Positions 30,923 through 39,423 of a DNA stretch of 64,000 nt are shown in pieces. How positions within the stretch are numbered: position 1 is the first letter of the stretch; each line of letters starts with the position of its first letter. A program made the translations under genes and the position numbers. The notes under the pieces are model-generated. The model made no database searches, was not told the origin of the DNA, and saw nothing but the letters and a program-made list of their open reading frames with translations. This DNA comes from Nocardioides sambongensis (GTDB lineage: Bacteria > Actinomycetota > Actinomycetes > Propionibacteriales > Nocardioidaceae), in NCBI RefSeq assembly GCF_006494815.1, contig NZ_CP041091.1, forward strand, positions 1,116,001-1,180,000, in the 5' to 3' direction.

Positions 30923-31804
30923 GTGGCTCCAGCGATCCGGGACGTCGTCGTCCTGACCAACCCGGTGGCGGGCAAGGGCCGCGCCCGCCGGATCCGCGAC
31001 GACGCCGTCCCTCGGTTGCGCGGGGCCGGGTGGACGGTGCGATCGGTGGAGGGGCGTGACGCGGCCGAGGCCGCTCACCTCGCGCGCACCGCGGTGCAGG
31101 CAGGTGCGCAGGCGCTGGTCGTCTGCGGCGGTGACGGCCTGGTGAACCTGGCGCTGCAGGCGGTCGCGGGCACCGACGTGCCGTTGGGCCTGCTGCCGGC
31201 CGGGACCGGCAACGACGTCGCGCGCTACCTGGACCTTCCTCGCAGCGACGGCGCTGCGGCCGCACACCGCCTGCTCTGCGCCGAGCCACGCTCGCTCGAC
31301 CTGGCACGGATCGGCGACCGCTGGTTCGTCACCGTGCTCGCGGCGGGTTTCGACGCGGTGGTCAACGAGCGTGCCAACGCGATGCGCTGGCCGCGGGGCC
31401 AGATGCGCTACAACCTGGCCACCCTCGCCGAGCTGCGCACCTTCTCCCCGCTTCCCTACGTGCTCGAGCTGGACGGCGTGCCACGACGACTCTCCGCGAT
31501 GCTGGTCGCGGTCGGCAACGGCCCGTCGTTCGGCGGCGGCCTGCGGATCACCGACGGCGCGGACCTGCACGACGGGCTGCTGGACGTGGTGGTCATCCAC
31601 CCGCTCAGCAAGATGGGTCTCGTGCGGACCTACCCGAAGCTGTTCACCGGCGGGCACGTCCACCACCCGGCGTACGAGCACCACCGGGTCCGCCGGGTGA
31701 CGGTGGCGGCCCCGGGTGTGGTCGGCTATGCCGACGGGGAGCGGTTCGGGGCGCTCCCGTTGACCGTCGAATCCGTCCCCGATGCTGTGAGGGTGCTGGC
31801 ATGA
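30923..31804 (+). CDS. Diacylglycerol kinase family lipid kinase (YegS/DgkB-like)
   Basis: A 293-residue member of the DAGK catalytic family. It has VVVLTNPVAGKGRARRI at the N terminus, the nucleotide loop VVCGGDGLVNLALQ and LLPAGTGNDVARYLDLP. The canonical GGDGT is GGDGL here, an unusual change in the nucleotide-binding loop. The C-terminal beta-sandwich domain includes VGNGPSFGGGLRITDGADLHDG, typical of the family. It probably phosphorylates a lipid such as diacylglycerol. It overlaps the helicase gene by 4 bases (ATGA). Confidence 0.88.
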   Translation: MAPAIRDVVVLTNPVAGKGRARRIRDDAVPRLRGAGWTVRSVEGRDAAEAAHLARTAVQAGAQALVVCGGDGLVNLALQAVAGTDVPLGLLPAGTGNDVARYLDLPRSDGAAAAHRLLCAEPRSLDLARIGDRWFVTVLAAGFDAVVNERANAMRWPRGQMRYNLATLAELRTFSPLPYVLELDGVPRRLSAMLVAVGNGPSFGGGLRITDGADLHDGLLDVVVIHPLSKMGLVRTYPKLFTGGHVHHPAYEHHRVRRVTVAAPGVVGYADGERFGALPLTVESVPDAVRVLA

Positions 31805-34662
31805 CCGACCACGAGACCCCCGTCTCCACCGGCGAGGCCGGTGACGCCGCCTCCCGCTACGCCGCCGCGCGCCGGCGTGCCCGTCACCCGGTGTTCCACG
31901 ACTTCGCCGACGGATACCGCTTCGGGCTCGACGACTTCCAGGTGCAGGCGTGCCAGGAGGTCGAGGACGGCAACGGGGTGCTGGTCGCCGCCCCCACCGG
32001 TGCCGGCAAGACGGTGGTCGGCGAGTTCGCCGTCCACCTGGCCCTGGCGACGGGGCGCAAGTGCTTCTACACCACCCCGATCAAGGCGCTGTCCAACCAG
32101 AAGTACGCCGACCTGGTCGAGCGTTACGGCGCCGACCGGGTCGGACTGCTCACCGGCGACACCACGGTCAACGGTGAGGCGCCGGTCGTGGTGATGACCA
32201 CCGAGGTGCTGCGCAACATGCTCTACGCCCGCTCCCGGACACTGGTCGGGCTCGGCTTCGTGGTGATGGACGAGGTGCACTACCTCGCCGACCGTTCCCG
32301 TGGGGCGGTCTGGGAGGAGGTGATCATCCACCTCCCGGAGTCGGTGGCCGTGATCTCACTGTCCGCCACCGTCTCCAACGCCGAGGAGTTCGGCGAGTGG
32401 TTGGAGACGGTGCGCGGCTCCACCACCACGATCGTGGCCGAACGCCGGCCGGTGCCGCTCTACCAGCACGTGATGGTCGGCCGGCGCCTGCTGGACCTGT
32501 TCGCCTCCTCGGACGTGGACGCCGCCGCGGGCTTCGTCCGCGAAGGAGCACCGGTCAACGACGAGCTGATGCGGATCGCCCGCGACGACTGGGCCAGCAG
32601 CCGGCTGATGCGCGACCGCCGCTCCTCACGCAAGGGGCAGGGGCGTCCGGGCCCGTCGAGCACGAGGGGCGGCGGCGACCGGCGCTCGAACCCGCGCGCC
32701 GTCGGCAACGGCCGGCGAGTGTGGATCCCGTCCCGTCCCGACGTGATCGACCGGCTGGAGCGGCAACGGATGCTGCCCGCGATCGTGTTCATCTTCTCCC
32801 GCGCCGCCTGCGACGCGGCGGTCGAGCAGTGCGTCGCCGCGAACCTGCGACTGACCAGCCCCGAGGAGCGTGACGAGGCGATCGCCTACGTCGAGAACAC
32901 CGTCGGCCGACTCCCCGGCGCCGATCTGGAGGTGCTCGGCTACCACGACTTCCTGGACGCGGTGAGCCGTGGCGTGGCCGCCCACCACGCCGGGATGCTG
33001 CCGGCGTTCAAGCAGTGCGTCGAGGCGCTGTACCTGCGCGGACTGGTGAAGGTCGTGTTCGCCACCGAGACCCTGGCGCTGGGCATCAACATGCCCGCGC
33101 GCACCGTGGTGCTGGAGAAGCTCACCAAGTGGAACGGCGAGACCCACGCCGACATCACCCCGGGGGAGTACACCCAGCTCACCGGCCGCGCGGGCCGTCG
33201 CGGGCTCGACATCGAGGGCCACGCGGTGGTGCTGTGGCAGCCGGGGATGAACCCCCGCGAGCTCGCCGGCCTCGCCTCCACCCGGACCTACCCGCTGCGG
33301 TCCTCCTTCCGCCCCTCCTACAACATGGCGGTCAACCTGGTGCACTCCTACGGGCGGCACCGGGCCCGGGAGCTGCTGGAACAGTCCTTCGCCCAGTTCC
33401 AGGCCGATCGGGCGGTGGTCGGGCTGGCGCGACAGCTCCGCAAGGCCGAGGACGCCCTCGAGGGATACGCCGACGCCGCCACCTGCGACCGGGGCGACTT
33501 CATGGAGTACGCCGGCCTGCGGCGCCAGGTCGGCGAGAAGGAGAAGGAGGCCAGCCGCAACCGTCGTACCGACCGGAGGACCGAGGCGCTGGCCTCGCTC
33601 GAGCGGCTGCAGCGCGGCGACGTGATCGTGGTGCCGGCCGGCAAGTTCGCCGGCCCCGCGGTGGTGCTCGACCCGGGTCTGTCCGAGCACGGGCACCGGC
33701 CCCTGGTGATCACCACCCAGAAGCAGGGGCGGCGACTGGCGGCCCCCGACTTCCCGGTGCCGGTGGAGCCGGTGGCGCGGATCAAGCTCCCCAAGAAGGT
33801 CGATCCGCGCAACCCGCACCAGCGCAAGGACCTGGCCCAGGCGGTCAAGGAGGCGGTCCGCTCACTGCCGCACTCGGTGACCCGCCCCCGGCTGGAGAAG
33901 GTGGCGCCGGACAGCGCCGCCGCCGAGGAGATCAAGGCGCTCCGCGACCGGATCCGCGCGCACCCGTGCCACGACTGCCCGGAGCGGGAGGACCATGCCC
34001 GCTGGGCCGAACGGTGGTTCAAGCTGGAAAGGGACACCGCGACCCTGGCGCGCCGCGTGGAACGGCGCACCAACACCGTGGCCCGCACCTTCGACCGGGT
34101 CTGCGACGTGCTCGAGGCGCTCGGCTACCTGGAGTCGGCCGGTCCGGACAGCACCGGCCAGGACGCCGTGACCGACCGCGGTCGCGGTCTGATGCGGATC
34201 TACTCCGAGCTCGACCTGGTCGCGGCCGAAGCGCTGCGCACCGGGATGCTGGACGACCTCACGCCACCGCAGTTCGCGGCCGTGGTCTCGAGCCTGGTCT
34301 ACGAGGCCCGGCGTCCTGACGAGGCTCCGCCGCCGGTGCCCGGCGGCCAGGTGCAGGTGCGCATCGACGCACTGGTCCGGCTGTGGGCCCAGCTGGAGTC
34401 GCTCGAGCGCGACCACCGGCTCGACTTCCTGCGGCGACCCGACCCGGGCTTCGCGTGGACCGCCTACCGGTGGGCCGACGGTCAGCCACTGGACGAGGTG
34501 CTCACCCGGGCCGACCTGACCGCCGGCGACTTCGTCCGCCAGATGAAGCAGCTCGTCGACTTCACCGGGCAGCTCGCCGACGCCGCGGCCGGCACACCGG
34601 TGCGGGACGTGGCCCGCAAGTGCGTCGACGCGCTGCGGCGAGGGATCGTCGCCGGGGACTAG
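31801..34662 (+). CDS. DEAD/DEAH-box helicase of the HelY/Ski2-like family
   Basis: A 953-residue superfamily-2 helicase homologous to mycobacterial HelY. Walker A is APTGAGKT (about 63-70), motif II DEVH (about 157) in VVMDEVHYLADRSRG, motif III LSATVSN, and motif VI QLTGRAGRRGLD. After the RecA domains come a KOW-like segment (GDVIVVPAGKFAGPAVVLDPG) and a helical C-terminal domain with the conserved CHDCPEREDHARW, as in Ski2/Mtr4-type RNA helicases. It is likely an RNA helicase. An 18-bp tandem duplication lies over its stop codon. Confidence 0.94.
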   Translation: MTDHETPVSTGEAGDAASRYAAARRRARHPVFHDFADGYRFGLDDFQVQACQEVEDGNGVLVAAPTGAGKTVVGEFAVHLALATGRKCFYTTPIKALSNQKYADLVERYGADRVGLLTGDTTVNGEAPVVVMTTEVLRNMLYARSRTLVGLGFVVMDEVHYLADRSRGAVWEEVIIHLPESVAVISLSATVSNAEEFGEWLETVRGSTTTIVAERRPVPLYQHVMVGRRLLDLFASSDVDAAAGFVREGAPVNDELMRIARDDWASSRLMRDRRSSRKGQGRPGPSSTRGGGDRRSNPRAVGNGRRVWIPSRPDVIDRLERQRMLPAIVFIFSRAACDAAVEQCVAANLRLTSPEERDEAIAYVENTVGRLPGADLEVLGYHDFLDAVSRGVAAHHAGMLPAFKQCVEALYLRGLVKVVFATETLALGINMPARTVVLEKLTKWNGETHADITPGEYTQLTGRAGRRGLDIEGHAVVLWQPGMNPRELAGLASTRTYPLRSSFRPSYNMAVNLVHSYGRHRARELLEQSFAQFQADRAVVGLARQLRKAEDALEGYADAATCDRGDFMEYAGLRRQVGEKEKEASRNRRTDRRTEALASLERLQRGDVIVVPAGKFAGPAVVLDPGLSEHGHRPLVITTQKQGRRLAAPDFPVPVEPVARIKLPKKVDPRNPHQRKDLAQAVKEAVRSLPHSVTRPRLEKVAPDSAAAEEIKALRDRIRAHPCHDCPEREDHARWAERWFKLERDTATLARRVERRTNTVARTFDRVCDVLEALGYLESAGPDSTGQDAVTDRGRGLMRIYSELDLVAAEALRTGMLDDLTPPQFAAVVSSLVYEARRPDEAPPPVPGGQVQVRIDALVRLWAQLESLERDHRLDFLRRPDPGFAWTAYRWADGQPLDEVLTRADLTAGDFVRQMKQLVDFTGQLADAAAGTPVRDVARKCVDALRRGIVAGD

Positions 34663-34688
34663 ATCGTCGCCGGGGACTAGATCGTCGC
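34644..34688 (+). repeat. 18-bp tandem repeat across the helicase stop codon
   Basis: GATCGTCGCCGGGGACTA occurs at 34644-34661 and 34662-34679, with a partial third copy to 34688. Because 18 is a multiple of three, the final codons and TAG are duplicated in frame behind the true stop. Confidence 0.9.
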
Positions 34689-34709
34689 GGGGGAGGCGGT
34701 TCGGGGCGA

Positions 34710-35639
34710 CTAGTCTGCGGCGTTGGCGGCCAGCACGCCGGCCAGCCGTGACACCGGGGTGGCGAGTCCCCAGCGCTCGGCCAGCTCGTCGAGTCGCTCC
34801 GCGTCGACCGGGGCGGCGGGCAACGCGAGCGCACCACGGTCCAGGTCGATGTCACGGGCGACGGCGACCACGCGGGGCGCCACGTCGAGGTAGTCGGCGG
34901 CCTCGGCGAGGCGGCGTCGGACCGCGGGGCCGAGGCTGCTGGCGGGGTCGGCCCCGGCGGCGCGTACGCCGGCCAGGTCGTCGTACTGGGTGAGCAGGGA
35001 GGCCGCGGTCTTCTCGCCGACCCCCTTGACCCCCGGCAGGCCGTCGGAGGCGTCGCCGCGCAGGGTGGCGAAGTCGGCGTACTGCCCGGCGGTGACGCCG
35101 TACTTGGCGCTCACCCACTCCTCGTCGACCCGTTCGTGGCGTCCGACGCCCCGGCCGATGTAGAGGATCCGCACCCCCGCCGCGTCGTCGACCAGCTGGA
35201 AGAGGTCGCGGTCGCCGGTGACCACGTCGACCGGCATCCCGGCGCCGGTGGCCAGGGTCCCGATCACGTCGTCGGCCTCGTAGCCCTCGGCCCCGACGAC
35301 GGCGATCCCGAAGGCCGACAGCACCTCGCGGATGATCGGGACCTGGACCTCCAGCGGGTCCGGGACCTCCTCGACGTCGGGCCCGCTCGCCACCACCTCG
35401 ACCACCCGGTGCGCCTTGTAGCTGGGGATCAGGTCGACGCGCCACTGCGGACGCCAGTCGTCGTCCCAGCAGCAGACCAGGTGGCTGGGCCGGTACTGCT
35501 CGACCAGTCGGGAGATGTAGTCGAGCAGGCCGCGCACGGCGTTGACGTTGGTGCCGTCGGGCGCCGGGATCTCCGGAGCCCCGAAGAAGGCCCGGAAGTA
35601 CATGCTCGCGGTGTCCAGCAGCATCAGTCGTGAGGTCAC
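34710..35639 (-). CDS. 5'-3' exonuclease (FEN/XNI-like)
   Basis: A 309-residue homologue of the 5' nuclease domain of DNA polymerase I. It begins VTSRLMLLDTASMYFRAFFGAPE, contains the metal-binding GAEGYEADDVIGTLA and VVTGDRDLFQLVDD, and has the helix-hairpin-helix stretch DGLPGVKGVGEKTAASLL. It presumably acts on flap or gapped DNA in repair. The GTG at 35639 is supported by a -10 hexamer 7 bases upstream; the longer frame to 35774 would run through that promoter. It is convergent with the helicase gene. Confidence 0.92.
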   Translation of the reverse strand: MTSRLMLLDTASMYFRAFFGAPEIPAPDGTNVNAVRGLLDYISRLVEQYRPSHLVCCWDDDWRPQWRVDLIPSYKAHRVVEVVASGPDVEEVPDPLEVQVPIIREVLSAFGIAVVGAEGYEADDVIGTLATGAGMPVDVVTGDRDLFQLVDDAAGVRILYIGRGVGRHERVDEEWVSAKYGVTAGQYADFATLRGDASDGLPGVKGVGEKTAASLLTQYDDLAGVRAAGADPASSLGPAVRRRLAEAADYLDVAPRVVAVARDIDLDRGALALPAAPVDAERLDELAERWGLATPVSRLAGVLAANAAD

Positions 35640-35646
35640 GCACGCC

Positions 35647-35652
35647 ACCGTA
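35647..35652 (-). promoter_or_regulatory. -10 hexamer TACGGT for the 5'-3' exonuclease gene (leaderless)
   Basis: On the minus strand TACGGT ends 7 bases before the GTG at 35639. Confidence 0.5.
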
Positions 35653-35702
35653 GTGCCCGGGGCCGCCGTGTGGACGCCCCGTGCCCGAGGCGCTGGATGC
35701 CC

Positions 35703-35708
35703 TAGGGT
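35703..35708 (+). promoter_or_regulatory. -10 hexamer TAGGGT for the Lrp/AsnC gene (leaderless)
   Basis: TAGGGT ends 7 bases before the GTG at 35716. Confidence 0.5.
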
Positions 35709-35715
35709 GTGCCGG

Positions 35716-36173
35716 GTGAGCGAGCCCGTACCGGTCGAGTCGATCGATCGACAGATCCTCGCGCTGCTCGCCACCGACGGGCGGATGTCCTACACCGACC
35801 TGGGGCGGGCCACCGGGCTGTCCACCTCAGCGGTCCACCAGCGGGTCAAGCGCCTCGAGCGCCGCGGCCTGATCCTCGGCTACGGCGCCACCGTCAACCA
35901 CGCGGAGATCGGCCTCCCCCTGACCGCCTTCATCTCGATCCGCCCGATCGACCCCTCCCAGCCGGACGACTGCCCGGAACGGCTCGAGGGATCAAGGAGA
36001 TCGAGTCCTGCTGGTCGGTGGCCGGAGAGGAGTCCTACGTGCTGAAGGTGCGCGTCGGGAAGCCGGTCGAGCTGGAGGACCTGCTCGCCCGGATCCGCTC
36101 AGCCGCCAACGTCTCCACCCGTACCACCATCGTGCTCTCCACGTACTACGAGAACCGTCCGGTCACGCACTGA
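35716..36173 (+). pseudogene. Lrp/AsnC family transcriptional regulator, interrupted by a -1 frameshift
   Basis: From the GTG at 35716 the first frame encodes a complete Lrp/AsnC winged helix (IDRQILALLATDGRMSYTDL, LSTSAVHQRVKRLERRGLI) and the start of the sensor domain (GLPLTAFISIRPI). It then loses register near 35988. The +2 frame continues with IKEIESCWSVAGEESYVLKV and ends RTTIVLSTYYENRPVTH at 36173, the rest of an RAM domain. One extra G in the run at 35988-35990 would repair it. Such regulators usually sense amino acids. It is 1.7 kb from the lysine-degradation cluster, so a link is possible but unproven. Confidence 0.85.
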
Positions 36174-36439
36174 CGCCTCCCCGGGGGGAGCGGATCCGCA
36201 GCAGCATCCCCGCGCTCGTGCAGCTGCGCGCACTGCCGCAGCACCGACGCGGCCTCGGCGAGCTCGACTCCGACCGAGGTGCCGGACGCGTGCCGCCGGG
36301 GGCCGGCCGCCGGGAGTGCCGGAGGCGTCCTCGGGGTCGGCCCCGGGAGCGGGCCTGCGGAGCGTCCGACGACCCGCGCAGGCGCGATCGACACCGTCGC
36401 GTCGATCCGTAGCAGCCGGATCCCGAGCAGCCTCCCCAA
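36146..36439 (-). CDS. Doubtful ORF after the one-TM gene cluster
   Basis: The roughly 300 bases between the Lrp/AsnC gene and the 66-residue gene contain no confident gene. On the minus strand one frame from a TTG at 36439 has GC-rich third positions and ends with SVGVELAEAASVLRQCAQLHERG, faintly like a SHOCT-type tail. It has no ribosome site, and its last 28 bases overlap the Lrp/AsnC gene. If real it would be the fourth gene of the minus-strand cluster. I list it only so the gap is explained. Confidence 0.2.
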   Translation of the reverse strand: MGRLLGIRLLRIDATVSIAPARVVGRSAGPLPGPTPRTPPALPAAGPRRHASGTSVGVELAEAASVLRQCAQLHERGDAAADPLPPGRRQCVTGRFS

Positions 36440-36473
36440 CAGCTGGGCGGAGACGAGGACGCCGCCCGAGAGA

Positions 36474-36674
36474 TCACTCGTCGCGTCGGGCCGCAGTCGT
36501 GGCGTGGTTCCACCAGCCGTCGACCCGCGTCGCCAGTGATCCGTCCTCGCCGTACGACTCCATTCGCCTCGCCACCGTCTGCGCCGCGGCGCGGATCTGC
36601 TCATAGCGTTCCCTCCCCGCTCGCGCGCCGATCACGTAGGCGATGCCGACCGCCCCGATGGTGGTGAGCCTCAC
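36474..36674 (-). CDS. 66-residue one-TM protein of the YtxH-like type
   Basis: Begins at a GTG overlapping the upstream gene's stop (GTGA). The N-terminal hydrophobic stretch TTIGAVGIAYVIGARAGRERYEQI followed by a charged helix (RAAAQTVARRM) matches the common actinobacterial small membrane protein with a GYVLGARAGRERYEQI-like core. Last gene of a coupled trio. Function unknown; probably membrane-anchored with a cytoplasmic helical tail. Confidence 0.75.
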   Translation of the reverse strand: MRLTTIGAVGIAYVIGARAGRERYEQIRAAAQTVARRMESYGEDGSLATRVDGWWNHATTAARRDE

Positions 36675-36853
36675 GTCCGCTCCGCACGGCGACGCAGGGC
36701 GCTGGTCATGGCGCTGGCCGCCGAGACCGCCAGCACCGTCGTCGCGGCGGTGACCCCGGTGGCTGCCAGCTTGCGCAGCGGCAGGTCGGACCACGCCCGG
36801 ACGGCCTTCTCGGGCACCGTCTCCTTGTGCAGGAGGCGACCGATCGCGCTCAT
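36671..36853 (-). CDS. 60-residue one-TM hypothetical protein
   Basis: ATG at 36853 overlaps the stop of the coiled-coil gene (ATGA), and its own stop overlaps the next GTG, so its reading is tied to both neighbours. The protein has a basic N-terminal half and one hydrophobic segment (ATGVTAATTVLAVSAASAM) followed by RRRAERT. I do not recognise a family. The tight coupling is the main evidence that it is a real gene. Confidence 0.65.
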   Translation of the reverse strand: MSAIGRLLHKETVPEKAVRAWSDLPLRKLAATGVTAATTVLAVSAASAMTSALRRRAERT

Positions 36854-37776
36854 GACGACGCCTTCCGGAGCTGGGCTCCGCGGCGGTTGATCGCGGTGAC
36901 GAGCTCCTTCTTGTTCATCGACCCGCGCCCCACGACGCCCTCGGCCGCGGCCAGATCCAAGAGCTCCGCCTTGGTCATGTCGGCCAACCGACCCGGCGTC
37001 GTACGGTCGGACCTGCTGTGGGCGACCTCGGCGGCAGTGCGCGCCGTGGTGGTGCGCACCGCCTCCGCGCGGGCCACCGCGGCCTCGGCACTCTCGGCGT
37101 CCCGGTGCGCGTCCTGCGCGACCTGGTCGGCCTGGGCCCGCGCCAGGGCGGCGGCCTGGTCCGCGGCCTCGGCCGCCTCGTCGGCCCGCTGGCGCGCCTC
37201 GGCCAGTCGCTCGGACGCGGTTCGATAACGGTCCTCCGCTTCCTCCTGCGCCCGCGAGGCGGCCCGGCGGGCCTCCTCGACGCGCTCGGCAGCGGCGTGT
37301 TCCTCCTCCTCGAGCGCGGCATCCGCACGCTGCTGTGCGGCCGCTCGTTCACTCTCGACGCGCGCGTCAGCCTCGCTGCGCGCCTTCGCCACGCACTGCT
37401 CGACGGCGACGCGGCCGTCCTCCCTCACCCGTGCCAGGCGCGCCTTCTCGTCCTCCGCGAGGTTGTTCGCGGCCTCGGCCGCGTCACGCGCCTGCTGCGC
37501 GGACTCCAGTGCTTCGTGCTCTGCCGCCTGCGCCGCCTCGGCGGCTGCCTGCGCGCGCCTGAGTCGCGTCTCGACGGAGTCCTGTCCGTTGAGTGCGTCC
37601 TCCACCGATGCTCGCGCGCTCCGCACGCCGTCGAGCAAGCCCGCCGTGGGGGAGCCGTTGCTCGTCGGCGACCCGGGCGAGAAGGCCTTGCCGACCAGCC
37701 AGGACGCGTTCCGCGGCACCTCCTTCAGCCCGGTCGAGAGCGTCGTGATCAGTCCGTGGGACCGGTTCTCGCTCAT
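36850..37776 (-). CDS. Alanine/glutamate-rich coiled-coil protein with C-terminal SAP/Rho-N-like motif
   Basis: 308 residues. Positions about 55-245 are an almost unbroken Ala/Glu/Arg-rich coiled coil (for example AAERVEEARRAASRAQEEAE). The last 45 residues, DMTKAELLDLAAAEGVVGRGSMNKKELVTAINRRG, look like a SAP or Rho-N nucleic-acid-binding helix pair. The N-terminal 40 residues are conserved-looking but unassigned (GLITTLSTGLKEVPRNASWL). It leads a trio with two small membrane proteins. A GGGAG ribosome site lies just before the ATG. A scaffold or DNA/membrane tether is a guess only. Confidence 0.75.
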   Translation of the reverse strand: MSENRSHGLITTLSTGLKEVPRNASWLVGKAFSPGSPTSNGSPTAGLLDGVRSARASVEDALNGQDSVETRLRRAQAAAEAAQAAEHEALESAQQARDAAEAANNLAEDEKARLARVREDGRVAVEQCVAKARSEADARVESERAAAQQRADAALEEEEHAAAERVEEARRAASRAQEEAEDRYRTASERLAEARQRADEAAEAADQAAALARAQADQVAQDAHRDAESAEAAVARAEAVRTTTARTAAEVAHSRSDRTTPGRLADMTKAELLDLAAAEGVVGRGSMNKKELVTAINRRGAQLRKASS

Positions 37777-37890
37777 GGGTGCTCCCTTCGCTGCGCCCGT
37801 CTCCGACAGGCGGTAGCGTGTGACTCACGCCACACTGCGCCGTACCCGATGTGGAAGCACCCATTCCCGGGCTACGCAGCGCAGGGAGCG

Positions 37891-39363
37891 CTACGACGTG
37901 GTCGCGACGTCGAAGCGCGTGGCACCCGTCCCCGGCGTCATGCCGGCGGCCTCGGGCAGCGACGGCCCGGCGTCGGCGTTGCGGGCCCACCACCACCGAC
38001 CCGACTCGGGCAGGGTGTGGATCGGGTCGAAGTACTCGTAGGTCCGGGTCAGCGCGTCGGGGTCGTCGGCCTCGATCGAGGTCAGGTAGTTCTTGGTCCA
38101 GGTGCTGATCCCGCGCTCGGTGTCGTAGCCGGCGACCTGGTGTACCCACCGCTTCCCGACGAAGGGCACGTCGCACACGATCCGCGGAGTTGCGTAGCCG
38201 GGGAGGTACCCCATGATCTGGTGCTGCAGGTGCTGTGCCTTGCCGACCGAGACCCGCCAGTGCTCGGCGAACGGGATCATGTCGCACATGTAGAGGTAGT
38301 AGGGCATGATCCGGGCGCCGTCGAGCAGCGCGAAGGAGAGGTCCAGCAGCGCGTGCGGGTCGGCGTTGACACCCTCCAGGAGGACGCCCTGGTTGCGTAC
38401 GTCGCGCAGGCCGGCGTCGAGCAGTCCACCGGCCGCGGCGGCGACCGCCGGAGTGATCGACGCGGCGTGGTTGGCGTGGGTGTGCACGGCGAGGGACACG
38501 CCCCGTGCGCGCGCTGTCGCGGCGACGCGTGCCACGCCCTCCACGACGTCGGGCTGGGACCAGTGCTGCGGGAGTCCGATCAGCGCCTTGGTGGCCAGGC
38601 GGATGTCGCGGATCGTGTCGACCTCCATCAGGCCGTCCAAGAACGCCTCGAGCCGGGGCCAGGGCATGTTGGCCACATCGCCACCGGAGACCACCACGTC
38701 CCGCACCGTCGGGGTCCGGCGCAGGTAGTCCAGCATGGCGGTGTGCCGGTCGACCGGCTTGCCGACGAACTTGAGCTTGGCGACCGCCGGGGTGGAGTTC
38801 CCGACCAGGTCCATCCGGGTGCAGTGCCCGCAGTACTGCGGGCAGGTCGGCAGGAGCTCGGCGAGCACCTTGGTGGGGTAGCGGTGGGTCAACCCCTCGG
38901 CGACCCACATGTCGTGCTCGTGCAACGAGTCCCGCGAGGCGTGCGGGTGCGAGGGCCAGTCGGTGCGTCGGTCGGAGAAGACCGGGAGCATGTAGTGCCG
39001 CACCGGGTCGGCGTAGAACGCCGCGGTGAGGGACCCGGCGCCGGCCGGCTCCTCGGCCGAAGCCATCGTGTTCAGCATCTGCGGGGGCAGCAGCATCGAC
39101 ATCGTGGCCCGCTCGGCCTGGTCCCGCTCCAGGTCGGCGAAGAAGGTCTCGTCGACCAGGTCGCCGAGCACCTCGCGCAGCTGGCGCACGTTCTTCACGC
39201 AGTGCGCGCGCTGCCACTGGACCGACGCCCACTCGGCGGCCGTCACCTCCCGCCAGCCGGGAAACCGGCGCCAGTCCGGCTCGACCAGTGGGCGCTGCTG
39301 GTAGCGGTAGGGCTGGTGGGCGGGACCCGCCGTCGTCGCGAACGGTTGTGACGTGAGGGACAT
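37891..39363 (-). CDS. kamA: Lysine 2,3-aminomutase (radical SAM)
   Basis: Converts L-lysine to L-beta-lysine using a [4Fe-4S] cluster, S-adenosylmethionine and PLP. The 490-residue protein has the cluster motif CPQYCGHC (Cys 174, 178, 181), then VRDVVVSGGDVANMPWPRLE, RGVSLAVHTHANHA, and RNQGVLLEGVNAD, and ends with family sequence LTSIEADDPDALTRTYEYFDP. The ATG at 39363 is chosen because the promoter's -10 hexamer ends 7 bases before it and covers the ATG at 39372. It is transcribed away from kdd, with which it shares a 60-base control region. Lysine degradation is the likely role given its neighbours. Confidence 0.93.
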   Translation of the reverse strand: MSLTSQPFATTAGPAHQPYRYQQRPLVEPDWRRFPGWREVTAAEWASVQWQRAHCVKNVRQLREVLGDLVDETFFADLERDQAERATMSMLLPPQMLNTMASAEEPAGAGSLTAAFYADPVRHYMLPVFSDRRTDWPSHPHASRDSLHEHDMWVAEGLTHRYPTKVLAELLPTCPQYCGHCTRMDLVGNSTPAVAKLKFVGKPVDRHTAMLDYLRRTPTVRDVVVSGGDVANMPWPRLEAFLDGLMEVDTIRDIRLATKALIGLPQHWSQPDVVEGVARVAATARARGVSLAVHTHANHAASITPAVAAAAGGLLDAGLRDVRNQGVLLEGVNADPHALLDLSFALLDGARIMPYYLYMCDMIPFAEHWRVSVGKAQHLQHQIMGYLPGYATPRIVCDVPFVGKRWVHQVAGYDTERGISTWTKNYLTSIEADDPDALTRTYEYFDPIHTLPESGRWWWARNADAGPSLPEAAGMTPGTGATRFDVATTS

Positions 39364-39370
39364 GAGTGCC

Positions 39371-39398
39371 ATGCTAGACGGACAATCTTGATCGTCAA
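39371..39398 (-). promoter_or_regulatory. kamA promoter (TTGACG - 16 bp - TAGCAT)
   Basis: On the minus strand TTGACG (39393-39398) and TAGCAT (39371-39376) are 16 bp apart, and the -10 lies 7 bases from the ATG at 39363. This is one of the few promoters in the window with a recognisable -35. Confidence 0.6.
39377..39396. promoter_or_regulatory. 20-bp palindromic operator between kamA and kdd
   Basis: GACGGACAATCTTGATCGTC is a dyad of the form GACG-nn-CAA-nn-TTG-nn-CGTC (14 of 20 positions symmetric). It fills the spacer of the kamA promoter and overlaps its -35, so a bound protein would block kamA; it also lies just upstream of the kdd ribosome site. The regulator is not known. Confidence 0.55.
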
Positions 39399-39423
39399 CG
39401 CCTGTTGGCCGGAGGATTTCCTG

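Noticed and set aside
37891..39372. kamA starting at ATG 39372
   Set aside because: That codon overlaps the -10 hexamer at 39371-39376; ATG 39363 is at leaderless spacing.
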